Positions 1-8,397 of a stretch of DNA of 64,000 nt are shown here, one piece after another (the stretch's first letter is position 1; the number at the start of each line of letters is the position of its first letter). The stretch spans positions 496,001 to 560,000 of the forward strand of contig NZ_CP121650.1 of assembly GCF_029714405.1 (NCBI RefSeq), written 5' to 3'. The position numbers and the translations under genes were made by a program. The DNA is from Bradyrhizobium sp. CB82. GTDB lineage: Bacteria > Pseudomonadota > Alphaproteobacteria > Rhizobiales > Xanthobacteraceae. The notes under the pieces are model-generated. The model did no database searches. It was not told the DNA's origin and was given only the letters and a program-made list of their open reading frames with translations.

Positions 1-1267
1 TCCAGCAACGGTTGTTCAGGGCCTCGACGTCCTTGGGATTGATCCGGATCGTGTCGTCGAAATCCTTGATCGCAAGATTATAGGCGCCCTTGCTGGCATA
101 GACCTGGCCGCGCCGGTAGAGCGCGTTCACGTCGTCGGGGTTTGCCGCGATCTTGGCGGTCAGGCCCTTGATGGTTGGATCGTCGGCCAGCGCGGACTGG
201 TTCGGTCCGGTGTCGGTGCTGCCGCCGGTATTGGGGCTGGTGCCGACGTCGGCCGGCTTCACCGGCGGCTGCGGTGCGGGAATAGCCGCATCAACCTGCG
301 GCTTCGATGACGGTGCAGGGACCGGTGCAGGAGAGGGCGCAGGCGCGGGAGGTGGAGCAACATTCGCTTCGACCTGCGGCTTCGGCGGCGCGGGCGGTGC
401 CGGGGGAGCGGGAGTTTGCACAGGTGCCGGTGCAGGCGGGTTGCTTGCAACCATCGGCGGTGCGGTCACCGGCGGTGCCGGCGGCTGCGCCGTCGCGGTC
501 GGCCGCGATCCGCTGGCGCCGGGAATGAAGGAGAAATCCTCGGCCAGCGAAGACGAAATCCAGGGCACCTGCTCGTTGCGCGAGGCGCGGGTGACGCCCA
601 TCTTGGTGCGGTTCAGCGTTTCCTCCGCCATCAGGTCGGGGACGCGGATTTCCTTCAAAAGTTCCTGGACGAACAGGCTGCGGTCACCGCCGGCATCCGA
701 GGTCACCGAGCTCAAGGCCGCTGAATACATCACCAGCGTGCCGTTCGGCGCGATCACCGGGGCGAGGCCCGCGGAGAAGCTGCGGAACCGCCGCTCGAAC
801 GGGTTGCGCCTGGAGGCATCGATCAGCGCGATCTTGACGCCGGCGCCGCGGGTGTTGATCTCGCCGAGCACGGTCTCGATGCTGAAGCCGTCGCGGCGCA
901 CGTCGGACTCGGTCCAGATCTGCGCGTCGACCGGGATCATGTAGCTCTGGCGTGCCGACTGGATGCCAAAGCCGCTGTAGAACACCAGCACGACCGCGCC
1001 GGGCTTGACCTTGCTATAGAGCTTGTCGAAAGCGCGCCGCATACCGTCGCCTGTCAGATTCTCGCCGACATCGACGGTAAAGCCGTCATGCTTGAGCTCG
1101 TCGGCGACGTCGCGTGCGTCGTTGATCGGCTCCTTCAGCGGGCTGTCGGCGTCTGGATATTTGGCATTGCCGATGACCAGCGCATAGCGGTCGCCTGCGG
1201 CAAAGGATGGGGCGGTCAGGACGACCGAGAACGTCAAGAGCAGAAGCGAAAGAAAGCGAATCTTCAT
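1..1267 (-). CDS. Caspase-fold (peptidase C14-like) protein with TPR region, catalytically degenerate, partial at left edge
   Basis: The reading frame begins at an ATG at 1267 and runs off the left end, so only about 422 residues are visible. An N-terminal signal peptide (hydrophobic stretch ending in SFAAG) suggests export. Residues about 24-230 have the caspase fold: RYALVIGNAKY, an N-D-A helix, VLVFYSGFG and KIALIDASRRNPF. In active members the last two motifs carry the catalytic His (G-H-G) and Cys (D-A-C). Here they are Phe100 and Ser152, so the dyad is lost. A Pro/Ala-rich linker follows (roughly residues 240-345), then a TPR-like repeat containing ALYRRGQVYASKGAYNLAIKDF. Fold assignment is firm; lack of protease activity is inferred from the missing residues. 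A protein-interaction or scaffold role is possible but not shown. Confidence 0.8.
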   Translation of the reverse strand, partial: MKIRFLSLLLLTFSVVLTAPSFAAGDRYALVIGNAKYPDADSPLKEPINDARDVADELKHDGFTVDVGENLTGDGMRRAFDKLYSKVKPGAVVLVFYSGFGIQSARQSYMIPVDAQIWTESDVRRDGFSIETVLGEINTRGAGVKIALIDASRRNPFERRFRSFSAGLAPVIAPNGTLVMYSAALSSVTSDAGGDRSLFVQELLKEIRVPDLMAEETLNRTKMGVTRASRNEQVPWISSSLAEDFSFIPGASGSRPTATAQPPAPPVTAPPMVASNPPAPAPVQTPAPPAPPAPPKPQVEANVAPPPAPAPSPAPVPAPSSKPQVDAAIPAPQPPVKPADVGTSPNTGGSTDTGPNQSALADDPTIKGLTAKIAANPDDVNALYRRGQVYASKGAYNLAIKDFDDTIRINPKDVEALNNRCW

Positions 1268-1629
1268 AACGAGCGCGGTCCAGCCAAAAAGGCGCCGTTC
1301 ACAAGCCTTGCGCCGCGGCGACCTTAACTTACGCAATTTGCATTATCAAACCGGGGGGTGGGGGCGTCAACCGCTTGGAGAACCGGCATTATCGCGACAA
1401 TTGATCGCGAAGCTGCGCGAAAGACGAAAGGGACTGAAGCGGCTGTCACGACATCGCTCGATCGAAGGGGTGGCCCGGCGGACATACCTCTTAGCTCGGC
1501 CATCGCGACGAAAATGTGATCGGCCTCAGGTGGGGCGGCACGAGGGGCGGCGTTTGACCTTTGCGTCCGGCGATGGCTTGGTGCGCTTGCGACCGATCTC
1601 AGGCTCCCCTCAACGAAAAAAGTGCAAGC
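1268..1629. other. Intergenic gap between divergent genes
   Basis: This stretch separates the divergent caspase-like and lactonase-like genes. Open frames crossing it have no recognisable protein content. It presumably carries both promoters, but I see no clear -35/-10 pair or operator. Confidence 0.4.
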
Positions 1630-2436
1630 ATGGGAAACCTCCACGAAGTCTACGCGCTGCGCTACGCGACGATGTCGCCCCGCACCCCCCACATGAACTT
1701 CCTGTCGCCGGACCCGCACGAGAGCACCGCGCAGGACCTCGACTATTTCGTCTGGCTGATCCGCGGAGGCGGCCGCGATATCCTGGTCGATACCGGCTTC
1801 AATGCGGAGGAAGCCACCTTGCGCGCCCGCAAGCTGACGCTCGATCCGGTGGACGCGCTGGAGCGCTTTGGCGTCAAGGCATCAGCCATTGCCGACATCA
1901 TCGTGACGCATCTGCACTACGACCACGCCGGCAATCTCGATCGTTTCCCGAATGCCCGCTTCCATTTGCAGGAGCGCGAGATGGCTTACGCGACCGGCCG
2001 CTGCATGTGCAACGGCCTGTTGCGACATCCGTTCTCGGTCGAGCATGTCACGCAGATGGTGCGTCATGTCTATGGCGAGCGCGTCAGCTTCTATTCCGGC
2101 GATGGTGAGGTCGCGCCTGGCGTCACCGTGCACCGCGTCGGCGGCCATTCCGACGGCTTGCAGGTGGTCAGGGTCGAGACCGCGCGCGGGCCCATCGTGC
2201 TCGCCTCCGACGCCGCGCATTACTACGCCAATCTGCAGCGGCGCAGCCCATTCCCGATCGTCTACAATGTCGGCGACATGGCCGCAGGCTGGGAAACCGT
2301 CGAGCGCCTCGCCGGTCATCCCGATCGCTTCATCCCCGGGCACGATCCGCTGGTCACCGAGATCTATCCGCGTGCCAGCGACAAGGTCGATGCCTGGGCG
2401 CTGCATCTGCCGCCGACGCGGTCGTTCGCGAAGTAG
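1630..2436 (+). CDS. MBL-fold hydrolase, N-acyl homoserine lactonase family
   Basis: A 268-residue cytoplasmic metallo-beta-lactamase-fold hydrolase. The zinc motif HLHYDH is at residues 94-99. A later His in GGHSDG, an Asp in LASDAAHYY and a His in IPGHDP complete the expected metal set. Length and motifs fit the AhlD/AttM-type lactonase family, which opens the lactone ring of quorum-sensing signals, but many members act on other esters, so the substrate is inferred. The frame extends upstream to a TTG at 1561. The ATG at 1630 is preferred because similarity to the family begins there, although its ribosome-binding site is weak. It stands alone, divergent from the caspase-like gene. Confidence 0.8.
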   Translation: MGNLHEVYALRYATMSPRTPHMNFLSPDPHESTAQDLDYFVWLIRGGGRDILVDTGFNAEEATLRARKLTLDPVDALERFGVKASAIADIIVTHLHYDHAGNLDRFPNARFHLQEREMAYATGRCMCNGLLRHPFSVEHVTQMVRHVYGERVSFYSGDGEVAPGVTVHRVGGHSDGLQVVRVETARGPIVLASDAAHYYANLQRRSPFPIVYNVGDMAAGWETVERLAGHPDRFIPGHDPLVTEIYPRASDKVDAWALHLPPTRSFAK

Positions 2437-2450
2437 AAACCGGTGTAAAT

Positions 2451-2561
2451 CCCTCATCCTGAGGAGGCCGCGCAGCGGCCGTCTCGAAGGATGCAGGCCA
2501 AGATGCAGCACCGGGGCCTTCATGGTTCGAGACGGCGCTTCGCGCCTCCTCACCATGAGGG
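2451..2561. repeat. Palindromic intergenic repeat element (REP-like)
   Basis: About 110 bp with nested inverted repeats. CCTCATCCTGAGGAGG at the left pairs with CCTCCTCACCATGAGGG at the right, and GTCTCGAAGGATG pairs with CATGGTTCGAGAC inside. The element directly follows the lactonase stop and would fold into a long hairpin. Sequences of this type are dispersed in intergenic DNA of Bradyrhizobium and relatives; that comparison is from memory. Confidence 0.7.
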
Positions 2562-2833
2562 TCAACTAGGTCGCGCACTTATAGACTCGCGCCGCAGTCG
2601 GGCGCGTATGGTCCGCTATGCTCCTGAAAGCAGCGCGAAAACGAACATCGCCGGAGGTCCGGGTCGGGCACAATTGCGACCCGCGTCGGAAATCCAGACG
2701 CGCGTTGAGTTCAAGTTTTGTTGCAGCGCCCGCGCAAAACCACAGGCACCCGATGGCGCACAAAGCAGTGCGACCGGTGCTGCGCGTCGCCGCATGGAGG
2801 GGGCGTGGTGGACGCGATTGGAGACATTGGCAG
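2562..2833. other. Gap with no recognisable gene
   Basis: Non-coding stretch between the palindromic repeat and the broken PIN-like gene. Overlapping frames on both strands have no recognisable domains. Confidence 0.4.
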
Positions 2834-3239
2834 ATGCCGATAATCGACACGAACGTCTTCACCCAGATCGCGAAAGGCAACGTTCAGGCCGCCGAGGCGC
2901 TGATCCGGATGCTCAGGGACTCCGGTTCGCGGCCGGTCTATGTCGCGCGCGCCGCCTACAATGAACTGGTGCTGGGCTCTCCGACGCAGGCGCTGCGCGA
3001 GGGCTGCCGCGCCATCATCGATGACCTGGAGCTCGCACAAATGACCGGCTTATCCGGAAAAATATCGCGACTTTCAGATGATGCAGGCGGATTTCACCGG
3101 CATGCAGATCACGACGCAGAACAAGGACTCGCACTGGGAGGAAGAGCTCGGCATTCTCGGCGTGCGCGGCCGGATCGAGCATTTCATTCGCTCGGCCGAG
3201 GTGGTGCTGATACCTAAGCTGCACCATGTCCGCCGCTAA
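2834..3239 (+). pseudogene. PIN-like domain protein, frameshifted
   Basis: The first frame starts at 2834 with MPIIDTNVFTQIAKGN, the beginning of a PIN-type nuclease (first catalytic Asp in IDTN), and continues through VARAAYNELVLG to about residue 70. Around 3035-3055 the sensible protein moves to another frame, which reads YPEKYRDFQMMQADF and ends with LIPKLHHVRR at the stop at 3237-3239. The span of 406 bases is one more than a multiple of three, so one inserted base explains it. The intact product would be about 134 residues. No antitoxin-like gene is visible beside it, so toxin status is not supported. Confidence 0.6.
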
Positions 3240-3267
3240 TGGCCCAAGGCTGCCGACTTGGGCTTAC

Positions 3268-3330
3268 GTTGACAGTGCATTCAATTCGTCTGGCCTCATC
3301 GGCTTTGAGAGAATTGAGTGCACTGTCACC
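3268..3330. repeat. Long imperfect inverted repeat, 20-bp arms
   Basis: The arm GTTGACAGTGCATTCAATTC at 3268-3287 is matched at 18 of 20 positions by the reverse complement of 3311-3330, with a 23-base spacer. It lies just after the broken PIN-like gene. There is no T-run, so it is not a classical terminator. It could be a hairpin in the transcript, an operator, or the trace of a mobile-element end. Confidence 0.6.
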
Positions 3331-3424
3331 CGAATCCCGAGAAAGGCCGGCGGTGGTGGTGGTCCATAGCAAGGTCGCATGCTGCCGCCCCTCGCTACGC
3401 CTCGCCCAACTACGGGCAACGTGT

Positions 3425-3541
3425 CAATCCCTGTCGCCGGATCTCATCTTCCTCGATCCGCTCGTAGCATTGTGCGCGAACGGCAACATGAACGACAACG
3501 CGAGCATGTCGCTCGTCATGCGCGATGGTGGAGGAATGTAG
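3425..3541 (+). pseudogene. Remnant of RepA-type AAA ATPase/helicase (AAA_25-like)
   Basis: This short open segment reads PDLIFLDPLVALCANGN followed by MNDNASMSLVMRDGG. It resembles the Walker B region of RepA-like hexameric helicases (AAA_25), where L-I-x-x-D-P-L-V is followed some residues later by an N-D-N segment. Only about 38 residues are recognisable. The rest of the ATPase, including a Walker A loop, is not found nearby. Such proteins are usually encoded on integrated elements, which fits the decayed surroundings. The assignment rests on a short motif. Confidence 0.4.
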
Positions 3542-3729
3542 ACACAGACGGCTTCACGATCGGATTTGCCTCTCCCCACATTGCGGCAAGAGGCGAAAAA
3601 CGCTCGACCCGTTCTGACGGGTGGCCGTGATGGAAGGCCGATGGCCGGGTTGGCTACGAAGCTGGCTTATGCGCACCAGGGCGTACGCAGGCGATATCTG
3701 GCACCGCCGTCCACGGCACTGTACCCAGA
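3542..3729. other. Gap with no recognisable gene
   Basis: No recognisable gene on either strand. Short frames here lack domain signatures. It lies downstream of the amidase gene, which is transcribed leftward. Confidence 0.4.
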
Positions 3730-4593
3730 CTATGGAAGGCGGAGCAAAGTCACCCAAGGAAAGCCAATGGTATCGAACGCCGGCCCGAATCTAGAGCGTG
3801 TATGGCAAGCGATAGCAGTCGGGCCGACCAAAATCACGAGATGCTCATAGCTGGCAGGCTTGTCTTTCGAGGCGTATGCGATGAGATCGCCGGGCTGAAG
3901 CTTGGTCAAAATATTATGTCTTGTAAGTGGCAAATCTCTAGGCTGGAACTGGGGCCCCACCACTGTTGCCTGCCTCGCAGAAACCAGATGCGGCACCATT
4001 TCAGGTACCGTGTCTCGACCATAGGCGCCAGCTTGCTTAACGTGCGGGGCTGTCTGTAGTGGTAGGCCGCCGCCCTGAATGTCGATCCCCCCGACCTTCA
4101 TGGCCGGCGGCCGTCCGATGCAGCAAGAGATAAAGTGAGTACAATCCTCCTCTCCAGCTACAGCGCCGATCTGGCTGAATGGAAGGCCGGGTGTTATATT
4201 CACACCATTTATTACCTTCGGATATCCGGTTTTGGTAGCTATCCGCCCGTCCGATGTGATTTTGTCGTGGAACATGCCCGCGTAAATTATTGCGAACATT
4301 CGCTTGTATATCCCGACAGGCGGAGGTGGTGCTGGGAGTTTCTTAATCACATCCATTGCTATGTTGATCAAATTCATGGTGATCGAGCCAACAATGCCGT
4401 CACCGACAATGCTATTGCGTGATTGAAATTCGACGATCCGCGCCTTCGTCCTAACTCCGAAGATTCCATCTGTCTTGAGAAGCTCGTTCGCAGTGTCGAA
4501 TTTGGGCTGCTTAAACTGGGCTATCGTATTAAGAGCGTTTTGAAGGTGTTTGACATCTTCGCCGCTCATTCCCATGGACAGTTGCCTTGTCAT
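3730..4593 (-). CDS. Peptidoglycan-binding domain fused to amidase-like hydrolase
   Basis: A 287-residue protein. Residues about 5-70 form a peptidoglycan-binding domain (MGMSGEDVKHLQNAL, TDGIFGVRTKARIVEFQ). A proline-rich linker PAPPPP lies near residue 88. The C-terminal half has an amidase/CHAP-like core with the candidate nucleophile Cys151 in EEDCTHFISCC and candidate His251 in SYEHLVILVG. The frame is open back to 4878, but the upstream part is arginine-rich and overlaps a decayed gene, so the ATG at 4593 is chosen. No signal peptide or membrane segment follows this start. Base composition is clearly more AT-rich than the neighbours, suggesting transfer. An endolysin relic or a contact-delivered cell-wall effector are both possible. 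No holin or immunity gene is seen. Confidence 0.7.
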   Translation of the reverse strand: MTRQLSMGMSGEDVKHLQNALNTIAQFKQPKFDTANELLKTDGIFGVRTKARIVEFQSRNSIVGDGIVGSITMNLINIAMDVIKKLPAPPPPVGIYKRMFAIIYAGMFHDKITSDGRIATKTGYPKVINGVNITPGLPFSQIGAVAGEEDCTHFISCCIGRPPAMKVGGIDIQGGGLPLQTAPHVKQAGAYGRDTVPEMVPHLVSARQATVVGPQFQPRDLPLTRHNILTKLQPGDLIAYASKDKPASYEHLVILVGPTAIACHTRSRFGPAFDTIGFPWVTLLRLP

Positions 4594-4807
4594 GTTCGGC
4601 CTGTTCCATCTGAAGTGGTCGGCACATTGTATAGCATGGACTTGGCTTGCTGCGTATCCTTCCGGTGCCCGTTTATGTTCCTGTTTTCGTCGGCGCGTCA
4701 GTTGGAGGACATGACAGCGGCGCTTCGAGAGCGGGTGCGCTCGCCGCATGGCAATAGGAAGAGCGCGATCGATGACCCGGGCGCAAAATGAGGTGAACAC
4801 TGCGTCG

Positions 4808-5390
4808 ATGCAGTCGTCAGCGGTACTCGCAACCGTTGGCTTCGTCGTCGTTGCATGCATGCTTTCGATCAATCCCATTGTCGCATGCGCCAGCGCCGGG
4901 GACGTACCCTCGTTCTCGCTCGCCTTCTTTCGCTGGGCATCATTGCGCTCGGGTTGATACCGTTCGCAGTTTACGAAATAAGAGAAAAGTGGGCGATGAT
5001 CGCACCGCGGACAGGGATGATCGCGGCAGCGGGATTCTGCGGCATGTTCCTGTGCGGAGGTCCCGTGTATTGGGACGCCAATACAACAACGGCGATCAAT
5101 ATCGGCCTGATCATGGCCGCGCGGCGCCGGTCAACGTGCTCCTGATCGCCTGGTACTTCGGTCTGGAGAAAATCAAGCCGGTCCAGCTGATCAGCCTTGC
5201 TGTCGCGCTGCCGGGCGTTGCCCTCATCCTCTTTCACGACTCACTGCAAGCGCTGGCCTCCGTCAGCTTCGTCACCGGCGATATCATCATGCTGATCGCC
5301 ATGCTCGGTTGGACTACAAGCCCCGCTGTCTACCACTACGTTGGCGGTTTGCTCATTCTTGCAGCCGTATGGCTCAGTCTGCGACGCTAA
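4808..5390 (+). pseudogene. EamA/DMT-family transporter, multiple frameshifts and deletion
   Basis: Three successive frames each hold part of one drug/metabolite transporter. The first reads SAVLATVGFVVVACMLSINP and FSLAFFRWA, the second LGIIALGLIPFAVYEI and GGPVYWDANTTTAINIGLIM, and the third APVNVLLIAWYFGLEKI with QLISLAVALPGVALIL. The last piece jumps to YHYVGGLLILAAVWLSLR, the end of the second EamA repeat, so most of the second half is deleted. At least two frameshifts and one deletion make this non-functional. It begins beyond the chosen start of the amidase gene, on the opposite strand. Confidence 0.75.
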
Positions 5391-5452
5391 TTTTTCTGAC
5401 TGCGAGAGGTCGGCGCGCTTCGTCAACTCGAAGCGACCGCGTAGACGTGCCG

Positions 5453-6130
5453 TTAGGGGCACTTCCGGTTATGTGGAGGTTTTTGACGTGTGGTCAGCGG
5501 CTGATGCTGGGTGCGACCGGGAAACAGCAAGCGTTGCTCCGGCGTGACGCCGCTGTCATGCCTGGTCGGTCGCACCTTCCACCATTGTCGCAACAGGTCG
5601 AGGACCTCCGCCGGCAGCATCACATGGCGGTCCTTGCGCCCCTTCGACTGCACAATGCGGATGATCATCTGCACGCTGTCGATGTCGCCCGCTCGCAGCC
5701 GCACCACCTCGCCGGCGCGCAGCCCGCAGCCATAGGCGAGCGTCAGCATCGCTTGCGCCTGCAGGCTCGTCGCCATGGTCAGGACACGCTTGACCTCCTC
5801 GGGGCTCAGCACCGGCGGCAGGTTCTGCGGCTCCTTGATGTGCCAGACCTCGGCTGCCAGATCGTGGCGGCGCAGCGTGACGCGGAACAGGAACCGCACG
5901 CCGGTCATGATCCGATTGCGGTTGCAGATACTGGCACCGCTCTCGATGAGGTGCAGCTGAAAATGCCGCACCTCATCGGCTGTCGCCGTATCGGGTGAGC
6001 GCTTGAGCCAGGCGGCAAACCGCTTGCAGCTTTGGATGTGACTGCGTTGCGTGTGCGGGTTGAGCTTGCGCGCAGTCATATCTTCGATCATACGCTGACG
6101 CAGCTGACTGACGGTGTTGGTCTCGCTCAT
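5453..6130 (-). pseudogene. Tyrosine recombinase/integrase, C-terminally truncated
   Basis: The 225-residue frame starts at the ATG at 6130 (MSETNTVSQLRQRM). It has the SAM-like N-terminal core-binding domain (SHIQSCKRFAAWLKRSP) and the start of the catalytic domain, with the first catalytic Arg in YGCGLRAGEVVRLR and a Lys in QSKGRKDRHVMLP. It breaks off after QPLTTRQ. The box with H-x-x-R and the catalytic Tyr are absent, so it cannot recombine DNA. It resembles the integrases that accompany some insertion elements in rhizobia. The frame is otherwise clean, so the truncation is probably recent. Confidence 0.8.
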
Positions 6131-6473
6131 GGGGAGCTCCATCCTGGGTGAGGTTGACGGCACCTCGATTCTCAGGACGGAGCTCTCCAACGGCTATTGG
6201 GATCCTCTCGACTGACTACCGCCTTATCGGCTCTTGCCCCCGCGCAGCGGGCTGGAGCGCAGCGACTTTGTGCGATGGCCCCAAGGCGAAGATCGCGACG
6301 GCGTCCGGCACGTCAGCAGTTGAGGCCAGACCGGACATTGCGGAGACACGGCCAACTCGACACGAATGACCAGAGCCGAACCCGCACTGACCGCCAAGAC
6401 AGCGGTGAGGCTTTCTGACACCACGCGACTCGGGATGCTATAATCTGGTCGTGGCCCGCCGTTGGAGGACCAA
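6131..6473. other. Gap with no recognisable gene
   Basis: Separates the truncated recombinase from the binding-protein gene. No coding frame here has recognisable content. The last bases contain the GGAGGA ribosome-binding site of the gene at 6474. Confidence 0.4.
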
Positions 6474-7439
6474 ATGAGACGGCGCGATCTCATCGCATTT
6501 GTCGGTGCGGCGAGTGTTCTTGCGTCATTCGCCGCCGCCGCGCAGCAGCCCAAAATGCCGACCATCGGCGTTCTTGTTGTCGGATCTCCCGCCTCGGAGC
6601 GGTTTTGGCGGCTCTTTCAGCAGGATATGCGCGAGCTCGGCTACATCGAGGGAAGAAACGTTCGATACGAATTTCGATCGGACGCGGGGCAGACAAGCCA
6701 GCTTCCCTCTTTGGCTGAGGAGCTGGTGCGGCTCAAGGTGGACCTGATTGTCGCCTGGTTCACGCCGGCAGCCCTCGCCGCCAGGCAGGCAACTCATCAG
6801 ATCCCGATTGTGATGGCACTGGTGGGCAATCCGGTCGAGACCGGGCTTGTCGCGAGCGTCGCCCAGCCGGGAGGCAATATCACCGGCATGGCGGCCATCG
6901 GTGCGGAACTGGCAGGCAAATTGGTTGATGTCGTCCGCGAAGTGATTCCCGCAGCGCGTCGCATCGCGGCGCTGGCCAATGTACCAGATCCCTTCTCAAA
7001 GCCATTTTTGCAGCGGATCGAGAGCGACGGGGCAGCTGCTGGGGTCATGATCAATCCCGTCATGATCCACGGCAACGCCGAGCTCGACGCTGCCTTTTCG
7101 GCATTGGACCAGAAGCCTCCGGATGCACTGATCGTCCAGCCCAGTTTGCCCATCCGGCGGGTTGCCGAACTGGCACTCCGGTATCGGGTGCCAGCGGTGT
7201 CCTTCATTCGGGATTTCGCCGACCAAGGCGGCCTACTGAGCTATGGGTCCGACGAGGCCGACGCGTACCGAAAGGCCACAGTCTACGTCGACAAGATCCT
7301 GAAAGGCGCCAAGCCCGCCGACCTGCCCGTGCAGCAGCCAACGAAATTCGAGCTCGTGATCAACCTGAAGACAGCGAAGGCGCTCGGCCTTACCGTGCCG
7401 CAATCGTTCCTCATTCGCGCGGACGAGGTGATCGAATAG
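6474..7439 (+). CDS. ABC transporter substrate-binding protein (ABC_sub_bind family)
   Basis: A 321-residue exported binding protein. The start is the ATG at 6474, with GGAGGA five bases upstream. The N-terminus RRRDLIAFVGAASVLASFAAAAQQ is a signal peptide with Tat-like arginines. The mature part has the fold of the TrpX/YckB-like group (PF04392): MPTIGVLVVGSP, ELGYIEGRNV, PIVMALVGNPVETGLV, QPGGNITGM and the C-terminal NLKTAKALGLTVPQS. These are typical of the many orphan copies found in Bradyrhizobium. No permease or ATPase gene is adjacent, so partners must lie elsewhere. The ligand is unknown; amino-acid-like or aromatic ligands are known in the family. Confidence 0.85.
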   Translation: MRRRDLIAFVGAASVLASFAAAAQQPKMPTIGVLVVGSPASERFWRLFQQDMRELGYIEGRNVRYEFRSDAGQTSQLPSLAEELVRLKVDLIVAWFTPAALAARQATHQIPIVMALVGNPVETGLVASVAQPGGNITGMAAIGAELAGKLVDVVREVIPAARRIAALANVPDPFSKPFLQRIESDGAAAGVMINPVMIHGNAELDAAFSALDQKPPDALIVQPSLPIRRVAELALRYRVPAVSFIRDFADQGGLLSYGSDEADAYRKATVYVDKILKGAKPADLPVQQPTKFELVINLKTAKALGLTVPQSFLIRADEVIE

Positions 7440-7759
7440 GCTTTGCTTGCTGCGGCGCATGGGTCCGCAAGTGTGCCCGTCTGCGAAGTTGCTCCCCGTT
7501 TATCGGAGGTCCGCTCATCGCGCCCCAGCCGACCAGATTTGCTCAACCTGAGTTCTTCTCAGGATGACCCATAGCGTCCTTGAGCCGCGCCAGTGCTTAG
7601 ACCGCTTGAACCTGGGGCACCTACTCTGTCGGCTGTGCTGCAGGGCTACGCAAGCTTCGCCGGCGACATCCGCGCGGTGCTGACGAGGCAAGATATTTCG
7701 ACTATCCTTCAATGCGGACCATCAAGGCGGGGCAGGACGGGGCCCACGAGAGGAGATCG
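7440..7759. other. Gap with no recognisable gene
   Basis: About 320 bases between the binding-protein gene and the CBS-domain gene. No recognisable gene or clear promoter seen; GAGGAGA at its right end is the ribosome-binding site for the gene at 7760. Confidence 0.4.
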
Positions 7760-8203
7760 ATGAGCACAGTAAAAAACGCTCTGACCCAGAAGAGTGGCGC
7801 CCTGATCCATGTTCGTTCCGGCGACATGGTCGTCGAAGCCTTGCGCCAGATGCGCGACAACCAGGTCCGGTCGGTGCTGGTCATCGACGACGACGTGCTG
7901 GTCGGTATCGTGACCCAGGGTGACTGCGCCATCAAAGTGCTGCTGCCCGGGCTCGATGCGAAGCAGACGCCGGTGGGCCAAGTGATGACGGGCAACCCGG
8001 TGACGGTCAAGCCGGACGATCGGTTGGAGGGCTGCATGGCAATGATGGCTCAGCGCGGCTTTCGCCATCTGCCAGTGCTGGACGCGGGCAAGGTCGTGGG
8101 CGTGATCTCGATCGGAGACGTCGTCAAGAACATCATCCGGGATTTGGAGCACAACGTGGACGACCTGATGGGCTACATCATGAAGGACGGCCCCGGGGGC
8201 TGA
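7760..8203 (+). CDS. CBS-domain pair protein
   Basis: A 147-residue protein made almost entirely of two CBS domains. The first is at about residues 15-70 (MVVEALRQMRDNQVRSVLVIDDDVLVGIVTQGD), given here in part as VRSVLVIDDDVLVGIVTQGD. The second is at about 80-135 (GFRHLPVLDAGKVVGVISIG). Such pairs usually bind adenosyl nucleotides and act as energy-state sensors. No enzymatic domain is attached. The start is the ATG at 7760 with GAGGAGA upstream; an in-frame ATG at 7712 lacks a ribosome-binding site. It is a single gene ending about 100 bases before the IS630 element, so its partner cannot be inferred from neighbours. Confidence 0.85.
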   Translation: MSTVKNALTQKSGALIHVRSGDMVVEALRQMRDNQVRSVLVIDDDVLVGIVTQGDCAIKVLLPGLDAKQTPVGQVMTGNPVTVKPDDRLEGCMAMMAQRGFRHLPVLDAGKVVGVISIGDVVKNIIRDLEHNVDDLMGYIMKDGPGG

Positions 8204-8397
8204 CAGACGAACCGCGCGGTGCCGTCGCCCCCGTCGATGTCCGCTTCTTGGCGATGCGGACCTCGCCATCGCGCAACTTACTTACTGGATTGTAAGTACC
8301 CGCACTAAAGCGGGATGGGGTTAAGTTGAATCGATTTGGGATTCCCAAATCAGCTTGTTTCTGATTCATCATGCTGGCTGGACGGAGGCCAGCATGG

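Noticed and set aside
153..944. Long Gly/Ala-rich open frame on the plus strand
   Set aside because: It is the antisense shadow of the Pro/Ala-rich linker and caspase domain of the minus-strand gene; no domain and no ribosome-binding site.
2491..2964. Frames crossing the palindromic repeat near 2500
   Set aside because: They use repeat and non-coding DNA and end inside the PIN-like gene in the wrong frame.
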